A DNA stretch of 64,000 nt from Catalinimonas alkaloidigena (GTDB lineage: Bacteria > Bacteroidota > Bacteroidia > Cytophagales > Flexibacteraceae), in NCBI RefSeq assembly GCF_900100765.1, contig NZ_FNFO01000004.1:620001-684000 (forward strand), read 5' to 3'. Shown one piece after another: positions 20,882 to 28,662 of this stretch. The notes under the pieces are model-generated. The model searched no databases and was not told the DNA's origin. It saw only the letters and a program-made list of their open reading frames with translations. The position numbers and the translations under genes were made by a program. Numbering within the stretch: position 1 is the stretch's first letter; every line of letters starts with the position of its first letter.

Positions 20882-21322
20882 TTAAAAAAGGCGGATGTCA
20901 AAGCGCCCCTGGGTACCATGAATCGTGTCGCAGTCTGGGCGAGCCAGGACAAATTCGAAGGTACCAGAGATTACCTTAGCTTCTAAATCAAATCGGGTGA
21001 TGGTCAGCGTTCCCTCATGGTAAACTGTACTGTCCTGATCGTAAGAGCACACCAAGGGCAAATAACTTACCGACTGGCGGGCAGGGTTATGTAGACGGTA
21101 AACACCCTCTGCATACATGCTATCTGAATAGAGCGCCATAGCGGACTCTATTTCGCCCTCCCTTCGGTAAGCACTAATATTAAAAGTACCATCGGACTGA
21201 TAGTAAGCGGTAAGATTTCCTTGCCCAAATCGACCTGTAGAACCCTTAGGACGCCACACTTCGCCATTGAGTAAGACGCCGAAACTATGGCGGCCTTCCT
21301 GCGTGGCTGTGGGAAGTTCTTC
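20882..21322 (-). pseudogene. DUF6252-like protein fragment, N-terminus lost
   Basis: The frame opens straight after a stop with ELPTATQEGRHSFGVLLNGE and continues VWRPKGSTGRFG through to LARPDCDTIHGTQGRFDIRLF. This is the body of a DUF6252-type exported protein, but no start codon or lipoprotein signal remains upstream. The only internal start is a GTG at 21259. It ends near the left island boundary. Function unknown. Confidence 0.6.
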
Positions 21323-21456
21323 TTATGATTGACTGCGTTATTGAAGCGAATTTATGATTTTGAAGACAGAGCTAGTGATTATACGCTGCCGTTATAGTCA
21401 TAGCTGGTGCGGTGGAATGGTTTCCTCTCACGACCCTATCTACGACCCGATATAGC

Positions 21457-21508
21457 AAAAAACCCGCCTCATTTGCATGAAAGCGGGTTTTTGGTGATCC
21501 CGGGAGGA
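21457..21508. repeat. attL: 52-bp direct repeat, left island end
   Basis: Identical over 52 bp to 61298-61349. It contains the terminator of tRNA-Arg (CCCGC...GCGGG stem flanked by A and T runs) plus the last 16 bases of the tRNA gene copy. Identity stops at AGGA|GTCC here versus AGGA|CTCG in the intact tRNA. This is the displaced tRNA 3' end left by site-specific integration; the integrase gene begins 185 bp inside. Confidence 0.93.
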
Positions 21509-21635
21509 GTCCGTTTCCTTACTTCAGCATATCTTATCTGTACTACAAGACTAGGCTCTACTACTCGTAAGGGCCCTTTTTCTTGATCTTTTTATCGTTG
21601 GGGTCCAGCTAGCATTCAGGTAACTCGGCGAAAAA

Positions 21636-21657
21636 CTGTCCCGAACCTGTCCCGAAC
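21636..21657 (+). other. Tandem integrase arm-type boxes, left end
   Basis: Two exact, adjacent copies of CTGTCCCGAAC at 21636 and 21647, just upstream of the integrase start. Near-identical tandem boxes in the same orientation occur at the other island end (61271-61293). The position suggests arm-type integrase or excisionase binding sites. They may also lie in the int promoter. Confidence 0.7.
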
Positions 21658-21692
21658 TCTCTACTTTTGGTAGTCATCTTTCCCCAACTTCT

Positions 21693-22991
21693 ATGACGAT
21701 CAACTTTTACCTCGATTCGCTCACCAAACGGCAGCGTGAACTGGCCGAAAATGCAGGCCGCCCTTTGGAGGAGGTCCCCTGTCGCGTGCTCCTCCTGGTC
21801 ATGTTCGGCGGCCAGCGGCTCAAACTCCCCACGGGTCATGCCCTTGCGCCTCGCCACTGGGTACAGAACTCCGCCCGTGGCAGTCGGAAGCAACGCGTCA
21901 AGTCACAGCACTCCGAGAGTGTCAAGATCAACCTCGAACTGGACGAGATCGAACTGAAGGCCAAAGCGTATTGCAATGAACTCCGTAAAACGGGACAGCC
22001 GCTCACCAAACCGGGGCTGCAAACCTATCTTTTGCAAGAACAAAACGATCTGCTTCCTTCTTATGCCCCGGAAGTCAGCGCCGAACCTGATTTCTTTGCC
22101 TTGTTCGAGGAGTGGATCCAAGCCAATCTCTACCAGAAAGCCAAAGGCACCCTCAAGCACTACCGCACCGCCAAACACCACCTGGAAGCCTTCCAACAAG
22201 AGCGACAACGCAAGATCACTCTGCAAGGCATCGACAAGAAGTTTTACGATGAACTCGTTCGCTTTTACCTCACCAAGCAAAAGCTCTCTAACAATACGAT
22301 TGGCAACCAGATCAAACAACTGAAGGTCTTTCTCAACTACCTCCTGGAACATGGTTATGCAGTGAATCCCGCATTCCAACGCTTTAAAAAGCCTTCTGCT
22401 GATACCGAAGTGGTCTTTTTAACCGAAGCCGAGTTGACGCTTCTCTACCAGACGGACTTCTCGGATCAGCCTCGCTTAGAGCATGTCCGCGACCTGTTTG
22501 TTTTCCAGTGTGAAACCGGGCTACGCTACTCGGACTTGGAAAACCTAAAGCCGGAAAATATCCAGTACGATCCGCACGGAGTCTGCCTGGCTCTGCGCTT
22601 AACGGCCATCAAGACCCGAGGACGGGTGTTGATTCCCTTGCAAAGTTTTCCCCGGGCGGTGGAAATCCTTCGCAAATATGAAGGCCACCTGCCACCACGC
22701 ATTTCCAATCAGAAGATGAACGATTACCTCAAGGAGCTGGCACAACGAATCGGACTCTTGACGCCCATTCAGTTGGTTCATTTCTCCGGTAATCAGCGAA
22801 AGGAGCAAACCGTCCCCAAGTGGCAGCTGATCTCCACCCACACCGCTCGGCGCACGTTTGTCACCCTGGCGCTGGCCCGCGGCATCCGCCCGGAAGTCAT
22901 CATGCAGATGACCGGCCACAAGGATATTAAAACCCTGATGCGCTACGTCAAAATCACCGAAGACATGATTTTCACGGAAACGCAACGCTGA
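21693..22991 (+). CDS. int: Tyrosine-family site-specific integrase of the island
   Basis: Bacteroidetes-type tyrosine recombinase of 432 residues. An arm-binding N-terminal region (about 1-115) precedes the SAM-like core-binding domain (about 128-225, FFALFEEWIQANLYQKAKGTL) and the catalytic domain. Active-site elements seen: Arg in CETGLRYSDLENL, Lys region AIKTRGRVLIPL, HTARRTF (His-x-x-Arg), the His of MTGHKDIKTL and the tyrosine of MRYVKI. All are intact, so the enzyme is probably functional. It sits immediately inside the left att copy, reads into the island, and has tandem CTGTCCCGAAC boxes upstream. It presumably integrates at the 3' end of tRNA-Arg(CCG). Confidence 0.93.
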   Translation: MTINFYLDSLTKRQRELAENAGRPLEEVPCRVLLLVMFGGQRLKLPTGHALAPRHWVQNSARGSRKQRVKSQHSESVKINLELDEIELKAKAYCNELRKTGQPLTKPGLQTYLLQEQNDLLPSYAPEVSAEPDFFALFEEWIQANLYQKAKGTLKHYRTAKHHLEAFQQERQRKITLQGIDKKFYDELVRFYLTKQKLSNNTIGNQIKQLKVFLNYLLEHGYAVNPAFQRFKKPSADTEVVFLTEAELTLLYQTDFSDQPRLEHVRDLFVFQCETGLRYSDLENLKPENIQYDPHGVCLALRLTAIKTRGRVLIPLQSFPRAVEILRKYEGHLPPRISNQKMNDYLKELAQRIGLLTPIQLVHFSGNQRKEQTVPKWQLISTHTARRTFVTLALARGIRPEVIMQMTGHKDIKTLMRYVKITEDMIFTETQR

Positions 22992-23051
22992 GGCATGTCT
23001 TTTCTGGCGTGTTAGGGTAGCTTTTAAAGGTCCAACGCCGTAAGCCATCCT

Positions 23052-24116
23052 ATGAACGCTTCTTCCACATTTCAACAGTGGCAGTCCACTTACCTGCCCT
23101 TATCCGAACACTTGTTAACGGATCCCTCGCTGGTCCGCGCTTTTACTGAAGGGTATCAGGCCCATGCCCCTGCCTCCGCCAACACGATCGAACAGAAGCG
23201 CGCCCGATTCAGCCACGAACCGGACCAATGGCTCCACTGGCTAGAGGATCGTTGGAAGGCCCGCCACAGAGAGCTCCTTGACTTAGAGCGTACCCTTCAT
23301 ATGCAGTGGGAAGTCGAGCATGACCAGCCACTCGAACCCCTGTTTCAGCAATGTGGCCGGGCATTTGCGGCGTGGCAACAAATCGATGCCTTGCTCACCG
23401 AGCAGATCCAAACGCGTCTCTTACAATTGGTAAAACGCCCCGGCGGCACCGACCTGATGGCACGGAATCCCGTGCAGGTATGGTGGCCCACACAGGTCTC
23501 CAATGCCCTGCGGGAAGAAATTGAACGGGGCACCCGCCGGGCCCAACAATTGAATAGTACCTGGCGCGAGCAGCACCCTTCTCCCCTCTCGGTAGACGCG
23601 CTCTTTGACCTGCGACAGACCTTGGAGATGATCCAGCAAAGGTTATCCCACCTAGTTGCCCAACGTTCTTTGCTGGATCATCTGGAAGAAACCGGCTACT
23701 GGCTGGAGCTCAATCGACAGAGAATCGAGTGGCTAGAAGCAGCGGAAGCTCCCATTAAAATCAAAGCGGACTACCACGAAGCGTTGCATTATGCCTTCCT
23801 GGCATATCACTACCTGCCGGAGGAAGCCTCCGATGCCTTTGCCGAAGTCTTGCGGGGCGGTACCTTTTCCCAGACCTTGATCTTTCAAGGCTACGCCAAT
23901 CAGCTCGTGGATGTGTTCCTTCGCGCTCATCACCAAGGCTGGATCGTCGGAACGAAAGCAAAGCTTGCCCAGTGGTTATGCCACTGTTTCCGGGTGATAA
24001 CCCCGGAAGGTCCTCAGCTCTTGAATCGAGCCTACGTCGAAAAAGTGCTCAGCTTTCAGAAGAGATGCACCAGGCCCTTACCCGTAGAAGGGTTACCGCT
24101 ACGTATCGAAAAGTAA
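23052..24116 (+). CDS. Island-borne protein next to the integrase, unrecognised
   Basis: 354 residues, largely alpha-helical and rich in Gln, Trp, Leu and His, with no signal peptide or membrane segment. The N-terminal two thirds look coiled (HRELLDLERTLHMQWEVEHDQ, LRQTLEMIQQRLSHLVAQRSLL). The C-terminal 110 residues (YHEALHYAFLAYHYLPEEASDAF ... HHQGWIVGTKAKLAQWL) look like a compact helical domain. No catalytic motif is evident. Its place between integrase and an excisionase-like gene suggests a role in island maintenance or regulation, by position only. Confidence 0.7.
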   Translation: MNASSTFQQWQSTYLPLSEHLLTDPSLVRAFTEGYQAHAPASANTIEQKRARFSHEPDQWLHWLEDRWKARHRELLDLERTLHMQWEVEHDQPLEPLFQQCGRAFAAWQQIDALLTEQIQTRLLQLVKRPGGTDLMARNPVQVWWPTQVSNALREEIERGTRRAQQLNSTWREQHPSPLSVDALFDLRQTLEMIQQRLSHLVAQRSLLDHLEETGYWLELNRQRIEWLEAAEAPIKIKADYHEALHYAFLAYHYLPEEASDAFAEVLRGGTFSQTLIFQGYANQLVDVFLRAHHQGWIVGTKAKLAQWLCHCFRVITPEGPQLLNRAYVEKVLSFQKRCTRPLPVEGLPLRIEK

Positions 24117-24273
24117 GGGCAGTCCTCCTCTTATCTCCTGGCAAAATGTACGCATTTGCGCCAAACCTTACTTGCAAGAGGGTATTTTGGGTCCGTTTTG
24201 GGGGGTAAGCTTGAAACTGACCTCTCCCCCCCTTTTCCTTCGCAGCAATGTCTCAAGAAAGATTAACAAGCAT

Positions 24274-24612
24274 ATGAATTACTTTCGCGTCATTGCGCAC
24301 CCTGAAGGACGATTGGAACTGGCTCCCGTGCCTACCCAGGAATTGTCCGAACTCGTCAAACAAGCCGTCCGGCAAGTACTGCTGGAATACCAGGATCAAA
24401 AGGGGGCCACTGAGGAGGAATTGCTCAAGCTTCCCCAGGTGGCCGCCTTGCTGGGCGTTAGCAAACAAACCATCTACGAATGGAAGCGGCAAGGCAAACT
24501 CCCGGCCCATAAAATCGGGCGGCGGGTTTTCTTTAAAAAATCGGAAGTCGTGGCGGCCTTATCGGCTCAGTCCCGCCAGCCGCTTCGCTCACGGGTTAAT
24601 CGTCGTGGGTGA
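24274..24612 (+). CDS. Helix-turn-helix DNA-binding protein, excisionase-like
   Basis: The start is chosen at the ATG at 24274 (MNYFRVIAHPEGRLEL); the longer TTG-started frame adds 34 atypical residues. After about 55 residues comes a MerR/excisionase-type HTH: LKLPQVAALLGVSKQTIYEWKRQGKLPAHKIGRRV is the core, with the typical YEWK and wing FFKKSEV. Length 112 residues. Proteins of this class on Bacteroidetes islands direct excision or regulate int. Its TGA stop overlaps the ATG of the next gene (TGATG), so the two are translationally coupled. Confidence 0.8.
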   Translation: MNYFRVIAHPEGRLELAPVPTQELSELVKQAVRQVLLEYQDQKGATEEELLKLPQVAALLGVSKQTIYEWKRQGKLPAHKIGRRVFFKKSEVVAALSAQSRQPLRSRVNRRG

Positions 24613-24992
24613 TGAGTCAGGAACGCACACCAGCCACCGTCAGGACATGCCAGAATCCTGCCTGCCAGCAGGCGTACACCCCTCGTACCGCCCAGCAACG
24701 CTTTTGCTGTAAAAAATGTAGCAATGCCTTTCACAATCCGGCCCATTACCGAAAAGTGCAAGAGCAACGGGCGTTCGAAGCCCCGCTTCAGCATAACCGA
24801 GAAATCATCTCCCTGCTCTACGACCGCCTTCACCAGCGTGTGGTGAGCCGGGAATTCCTCGTGCAGGCGAAATTCAACTTTGCCGTGTCGGGATTCGGCG
24901 TGAAGGACCGGGAAGGCCGACACGCCCTACACTTGTATGACTTCCTCCTGTATACAGAAGACCGAAAAACGTTTGTCCTGAAAAAATTATGA
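24612..24992 (+). CDS. Small zinc-ribbon protein, unrecognised
   Basis: 126 residues, starting at the ATG that overlaps the stop of the HTH gene. The N-terminal zinc-binding knuckles are clear: RTCQNPACQQAY, then RFCCKKCSNAFHNP. The C-terminal half (VQAKFNFAVSGFGVKDREGR) is unassigned. The family often co-occurs with recombinases on Bacteroidetes islands, but no biochemical role is known to me. It overlaps the next gene by ATGA, so 24274-25255 is one operon. Confidence 0.7.
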   Translation: MSQERTPATVRTCQNPACQQAYTPRTAQQRFCCKKCSNAFHNPAHYRKVQEQRAFEAPLQHNREIISLLYDRLHQRVVSREFLVQAKFNFAVSGFGVKDREGRHALHLYDFLLYTEDRKTFVLKKL

Positions 24993-25255
24993 AGCACTAT
25001 CAACCACCCCTTGGCTTCGAGACCGTCCCGATTGAAGAAGTAGGTACTACATTCTACAGAAGAGATGCTGGCATAAGTCAACGTGCTTTATCGGGCTTGA
25101 CCTTTTTCCTTTGGCTCCTGCTATTAGCTTTGGTAGGGTGGATGCTTTGGCAGCGGTATCGAGAGAAACGGTCGTCCTCGACGTATCGCTTGACCCTCCT
25201 CTGTTTGAAAGCCCCCCATCCTAGCCTACGTTCTCATACCCTCATGAATCTGTGA
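24989..25255 (+). CDS. Small single-pass membrane protein
   Basis: 88 residues with one strong transmembrane segment (LTFFLWLLLLALVGWMLW, about residues 36-54) followed by a basic stretch (QRYREKRS). The start ATG overlaps the previous stop (ATGA), which argues that it is a real, translationally coupled gene. No family recognised. Confidence 0.6.
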   Translation: MKHYQPPLGFETVPIEEVGTTFYRRDAGISQRALSGLTFFLWLLLLALVGWMLWQRYREKRSSSTYRLTLLCLKAPHPSLRSHTLMNL

Positions 25256-25673
25256 CCACCCACCTCATTGAGTTATAGCTCAGATAACCTTTTCCTCTGA
25301 ATGGGTAGAGGGAGGCGGAGAAATTTAGCAAAGCATTATCGAGCTATACCTTTTTTCGGCAAAGGATTGCTAGCATTTTATAGAAGAGTGAAATGCCTTT
25401 TATGTCGATGCAAGGGAGAATTGCCGCATTTCGTTGCTATATCGTCCCTTGAGGGACGATATAGCAACGAAATGCTTTGTTGTACTCTAACCCTCTGAAT
25501 AAGCACTAATAATAGGGTCTTATCGCACCCTATTCACAGAAGAAACACAGGAGGGCCAAAAGATCGGCTTTCTCTAAAACATCAGACAAAGGAGCTCTTC
25601 GATTGGTCTTTGCTGCTTATTGAAGCCTAGCGAACGCTTTTGAGTAAAGCAATGGAAGCGAAGTTGAGAAATA
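25256..25673. other. Intergenic with long palindrome
   Basis: 418 bp without a convincing gene. The only plus-strand frame (25301-25498) reads through the palindrome and looks spurious. The region separates the convergent int-side operon from the toxin-antitoxin pair. Confidence 0.5.
25426..25475. repeat. 24-bp perfect inverted repeat, 2-base loop
   Basis: The left arm starts GCATTTCGTTGCTATATCG (25426-25449) and the right arm mirrors it exactly (25452-25475), with a TG loop. No U-run follows on either strand beyond TTTG, so a classic terminator is not obvious. It lies between two convergent gene blocks, where a bidirectional terminator, a recombination relic or a protein-binding site are all possible. 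Confidence 0.9.
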
Positions 25674-26159
25674 TTATTTGTTGCGGTTTTCGTTGAGCAA
25701 CTCCTCGATTACTCGTTTTGAGAGGCGGAAGCCAGCTTTTTCTAACTCGCCGATCAGTGAAGTTAAAGAAGGTACAAGCCCGGCTTGATGAGCCAGTTGC
25801 AGCACGCGTAAGGTGCCCATGATGGGTAATTGCAGGCGTTGAGCTTCTCGACGGCCTTTTTTCTCATCAAGAATCAGGAGAGGACTCTCCATTTCCAGCG
25901 CCAAGGCAATGGCACTCGCTTCTCCTGGATCCAGCATTCCCGCCAAAACTTGTTGTTGTGCCTTATCGTGAACCGCCGCGATTTGGAGCCAATCCGGCAA
26001 GGATTGCCCAAATTCGGCTTGTACTTCCGGGGTGGTCAGGATCGCAGAAGCCTTGTCTCCACCGTTGGTGGGAAGGAACAAATCACGCAACAGATCCAAT
26101 TGGCCAATTCGGTCTAACACAATCAGGCAACTGGCATCGGCGATAATATGTAGCCTCAT
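25674..26159 (-). CDS. DUF3368 PIN-like toxin of a toxin-antitoxin pair
   Basis: 161 residues of the PIN-like DUF3368 family, predicted RNases of type II toxin-antitoxin modules. The acidic active-site residues are visible: Asp in IIADASCLIVLD, Glu/Asp in LDPGEASAIALALE and Asp in LLILDEKKGRREA. The motif GTLRVLQLAHQAGLV is characteristic. It starts immediately after the stop of the UPF0175 gene, so the antitoxin gene comes first. Such modules commonly stabilise islands. Confidence 0.88.
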   Translation of the reverse strand: MRLHIIADASCLIVLDRIGQLDLLRDLFLPTNGGDKASAILTTPEVQAEFGQSLPDWLQIAAVHDKAQQQVLAGMLDPGEASAIALALEMESPLLILDEKKGRREAQRLQLPIMGTLRVLQLAHQAGLVPSLTSLIGELEKAGFRLSKRVIEELLNENRNK

Positions 26160-26369
26160 CTACTTGTGACGCAGCTCTTCTTCAGTATCACCGAAAATAG
26201 AAACCCCATACTGGCCGACGGTTTCCAGAAACGCACGCTTGGAAATGCCGACAAACTTGGCGGCCTGTCCCGAGGTAAGAATTGCTTTATCGTACAGGGC
26301 CGCCGCCACGGTCATCTTCGCCTCTTTCTCATTGACTTCATCGGGCAACTGGATCGTTAAGGTTTTCAT
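26160..26369 (-). CDS. UPF0175-family antitoxin
   Basis: 69 residues of the UPF0175 family, the usual partner of DUF3368 toxins. The N-terminal strand (MKTLTIQLPDEV) and the helix-turn-helix-like segment (LTSGQAAKFVGISKRAFLETVG) match the family layout. It abuts the toxin gene with no gap. It would bind its own promoter and neutralise the PIN-like toxin, as known for the family. Confidence 0.85.
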   Translation of the reverse strand: MKTLTIQLPDEVNEKEAKMTVAAALYDKAILTSGQAAKFVGISKRAFLETVGQYGVSIFGDTEEELRHK

Positions 26370-26607
26370 GGCGCTGCAGCTAGGTTCTTACCAAATTTAC
26401 GAATTTATAGGCAACTGTTAGCCACAGCACCGAGAGCTTTCGGTGGCGTTTCTCTCTTTCAATGACCTTCTACATAATGAAACAAGTCCCATCTAAACGG
26501 TTTTGCTCGCTTGTCAGACCTTCGGAGGCCATTAAAGGTTTGTAAAATTAACCGGATTCAAGCGGGGGAGACCCAAAAGAGCGAGAAACTTATTTTAAAA
26601 ATGTGAT

Positions 26608-26645
26608 CGAGGGCATGGTAGCGCAGCTTCATCATGCCCTCGCAA
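26608..26645 (-). repeat. Truncated third copy of the gene-less mini-cassette
   Basis: 38 bp identical to the start of the 118-bp mini-cassettes at 31969 and 32671. On the minus strand identity runs from the crossover at TTGCGAGGGC to CATGCCCTCG, then breaks off (ATCAC instead of CAACG). This marks the broken distal end of the cassette array. The sequence between here and 26370 holds nothing recognisable. Confidence 0.85.
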
Positions 26646-26708
26646 CGGTCTGTATATGGTGTCGTGGCTGACGTTAGGAAGCCATGCACTATATACCTTG
26701 TTATAGGC
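26646..26708 (-). repeat. attC-like recombination site of cassette D
   Basis: 63 bp. The arms pair imperfectly: reading inward, GTATATAGTGCATGGCT on one side and GTATATGGTGTCGTGGCT from the other strand, with simple outer boxes GCCTATAAC and CCGTT. Size and arm-mismatch-arm layout match the classic 59-base-element form. Confidence 0.7.
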
Positions 26709-26757
26709 AGGCTTTATTTCAACTTCATGATTCTTTAATCATTAATAGATGTTTTCT

Positions 26758-27861
26758 TCACTTTGGTGTAGATTGAGCAAATGAGAACCCAAGTCTTTCA
26801 TCTTTCCAATCGCATTGTGATAGTTCTTCAATAAAAGGACAACCACCCATGCAAGTCTTTTGGAAGGCACAAGAAGTGCAACCATTGTTCAGAATATTAT
26901 TTCTATACTTTTTGAAATAGGCATTGTTCTGCCAAATGTCAATCATTTTTTCTGTTCTTAAGTCTCCAAACCAATCAGTATTGGTCATAAAAGAACAAGG
27001 CATCATTCTTAAATTTTCATCAACAAAAGCAGAAAACCTTCCAGCATCACAACCCTCGTAAAATTCTGAATTCACATTCACATATTTTACTACTCCTGAG
27101 ATACTACAACTATCAAAGCCAATTTTCAAAGCACCTTTACTTTGGTTTACTAAACCATAGAATTCTTTTAATTTTACCTTGTCTTTAAGTAACAAGGTCA
27201 TGTCGGGTTTTCTTCCGATTGGTTTATAGTTCAGGAATATCAGAGAATTTATTCCTTCCAAGAATGCTGGTGGATTTCTTAACCATTCAATTGCTGTATT
27301 GATAGTTTGACTATCTGTTACAAAGTGAACATTTGCTTTTATTCCATATTCAAATAGTTTTTCAAGATGTTTTCTGAACTCGGTGTATGGTTCGTAAGCA
27401 CTAATAGCAACAGAGCCGCATAATTCTTTTGTTGCTTTCAAAATGTCAGGGGTAAGCCCTCTACCATTTGTGGTGTAACATGGAACAATTCCATGTTCAA
27501 CAGTAGTCTCAAGTATCCTTATAAAGTCGGGATGTTGATTTGGATTTCCACCACCCAGTGCAACTTGGAAAACATCCATTTCCTTTGCTTGCTCCATGAT
27601 TAATTTGTAATCGCTAAGCAGCATGTGATTTCCTTTTGGTGTTGATTTTCTATAACAAAAAGAACAACCTTGATCACACCAATTAGTAATACTTATATCC
27701 AATAATTCTGGGCCGTGCATAGCCCAAAGAGGTTCTGGATAACCTTTTTCCTCTGCACGTACAAAATATCCAGTCTTTTTATTAAATAAAACTGAATAAT
27801 GCTGCTCTGCATACTTTTTATGAACTATATTTTTGTTTTTACCAACCATCTTCTTGAGCAT
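26758..27861 (-). CDS. Radical SAM/SPASM-type enzyme
   Basis: 367 residues. The SAM-binding [4Fe-4S] motif is NWCDQGCSFCYRK (Cys-x3-Cys-x2-Cys, about residue 63), followed by the TIM-barrel GGGNPNQHPDF (glycine-rich SAM motif). The C-terminal part has auxiliary-cluster cysteines of SPASM/Twitch type (YEGCDAGRFSAFVDENLRMMPCSF, then NGCTSCAFQKTCMGGCP). Such enzymes modify peptides or proteins, usually encoded nearby. The gene overlaps the preceding small gene by 23 bases; an alternative start is the Met at residue 5. It is the last gene of cassette D. The neighbouring TNSSS protein (27839-28261) is the natural candidate substrate, by inference. Confidence 0.9.
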   Translation of the reverse strand: MLKKMVGKNKNIVHKKYAEQHYSVLFNKKTGYFVRAEEKGYPEPLWAMHGPELLDISITNWCDQGCSFCYRKSTPKGNHMLLSDYKLIMEQAKEMDVFQVALGGGNPNQHPDFIRILETTVEHGIVPCYTTNGRGLTPDILKATKELCGSVAISAYEPYTEFRKHLEKLFEYGIKANVHFVTDSQTINTAIEWLRNPPAFLEGINSLIFLNYKPIGRKPDMTLLLKDKVKLKEFYGLVNQSKGALKIGFDSCSISGVVKYVNVNSEFYEGCDAGRFSAFVDENLRMMPCSFMTNTDWFGDLRTEKMIDIWQNNAYFKKYRNNILNNGCTSCAFQKTCMGGCPFIEELSQCDWKDERLGFSFAQSTPK

Positions 27862-28261
27862 CGATATATAAATTACTACTTTCTATAATGAAATCATCGG
27901 TGCAAAAGAAGCATTCAGTTTCATCAGTATCACTGCTTAGTTTACCTATATAAACATTTTTGCCATTTTTTTCTGCTTCAAGAATTTTGGGTAATACTTC
28001 TTTGCCACTTTTCCAAAGCCTTTCTTCTATAAACTCTTCAAATGTGGAGTAGGCGCCAGAATAGTGTTTTTCATAATACACTCTTGCTGGTTCCATGTCA
28101 TCTTTAAATGCATTGAATAAAGATTTGTATATATCTAAGAAATTTGAATCATCTTTTATTCCAATTGCTTCGATGAAGTCTTTAAAATTGAACTCACCAT
28201 CACTGATTATCACAAATGAAGTTGAAGAGCTATTTGTTACGAAGTCATATCTTATTTTCAT
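27839..28261 (-). CDS. Small protein with N-terminal TNSSSTSF motif, candidate radical-SAM substrate
   Basis: 140 residues beginning MKIRYDFVTNSSSTSFVI. The stretch DFVTNSSSxSF recurs, to my memory, at the N-termini of otherwise unrelated small proteins encoded beside radical SAM genes; I have no precise family name for it. The rest is acidic and aromatic (FNFKDFIEAIGIKDD, YYEKHYSGAYSTFEEFIEERL, ETECFFCTDDF). It lies between a paralogue (6 bases upstream) and the radical SAM gene, with a 23-base overlap into the latter. A peptide-modification target or a sensor-side partner of the NACHT ATPase are both possible. Confidence 0.75.
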   Translation of the reverse strand: MKIRYDFVTNSSSTSFVIISDGEFNFKDFIEAIGIKDDSNFLDIYKSLFNAFKDDMEPARVYYEKHYSGAYSTFEEFIEERLWKSGKEVLPKILEAEKNGKNVYIGKLSSDTDETECFFCTDDFIIESSNLYIDAQEDGW

Positions 28262-28266
28262 TTACT

Positions 28267-28662
28267 TTAATTTTTAAGCATAATTATGTCCATTACTCTG
28301 TCATACATTGTATCTGAAAATGTGAATTGGGCAATACCATAGTCACCATATGAATTGTCATCCTTTCGGTAAAGTAAACAATTGGGATTGTTCTTACTTG
28401 CTTCCATTAGTTCAACAATGTATTTGCCTTTAAGATTATATTTTCTGTAAAGGAAATGCTCCATTGATTCATATTCAAATGAATAATATTTCTCATACTC
28501 CTTGTCTACATTAATCAACTCCGAAGTTATACTGTCATACATTCTTGAAAACATATTCAGTGAATATCCATCTTTCGCACCAGTCCGTTCAATAAAAATT
28601 TCCTTTGTCAAATTCTTATTAATCAACAGCAGTGATTTATAAAAGTCATAACCTAATTTCAT
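28267..28662 (-). CDS. Paralogue of the TNSSS protein lacking the motif
   Basis: 131 residues starting MKLGYDFYKSLLLINKN. It aligns end to end by eye with 27839-28261: the MKxxYDF start, FIERTGAKDGYSLNMF against FIEAIGIKDDSNFLDI, and YEKYYSFEYESMEHFLYRKY against YYEKHYSGAYSTFEEFIEERL. The TNSSSTSF motif is replaced by KSLLLINK. It overlaps the NACHT gene's 3' end by 17 bases, so it is translationally coupled. A substrate/decoy or immunity/sensor pair can be imagined, but function is unknown. Confidence 0.7.
   Translation of the reverse strand: MKLGYDFYKSLLLINKNLTKEIFIERTGAKDGYSLNMFSRMYDSITSELINVDKEYEKYYSFEYESMEHFLYRKYNLKGKYIVELMEASKNNPNCLLYRKDDNSYGDYGIAQFTFSDTMYDRVMDIIMLKN

Noticed and set aside
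25301-25498. 65-codon plus-strand frame across the long palindrome
   Set aside because: The frame is read through both arms of the palindrome and has no family or coupling support.
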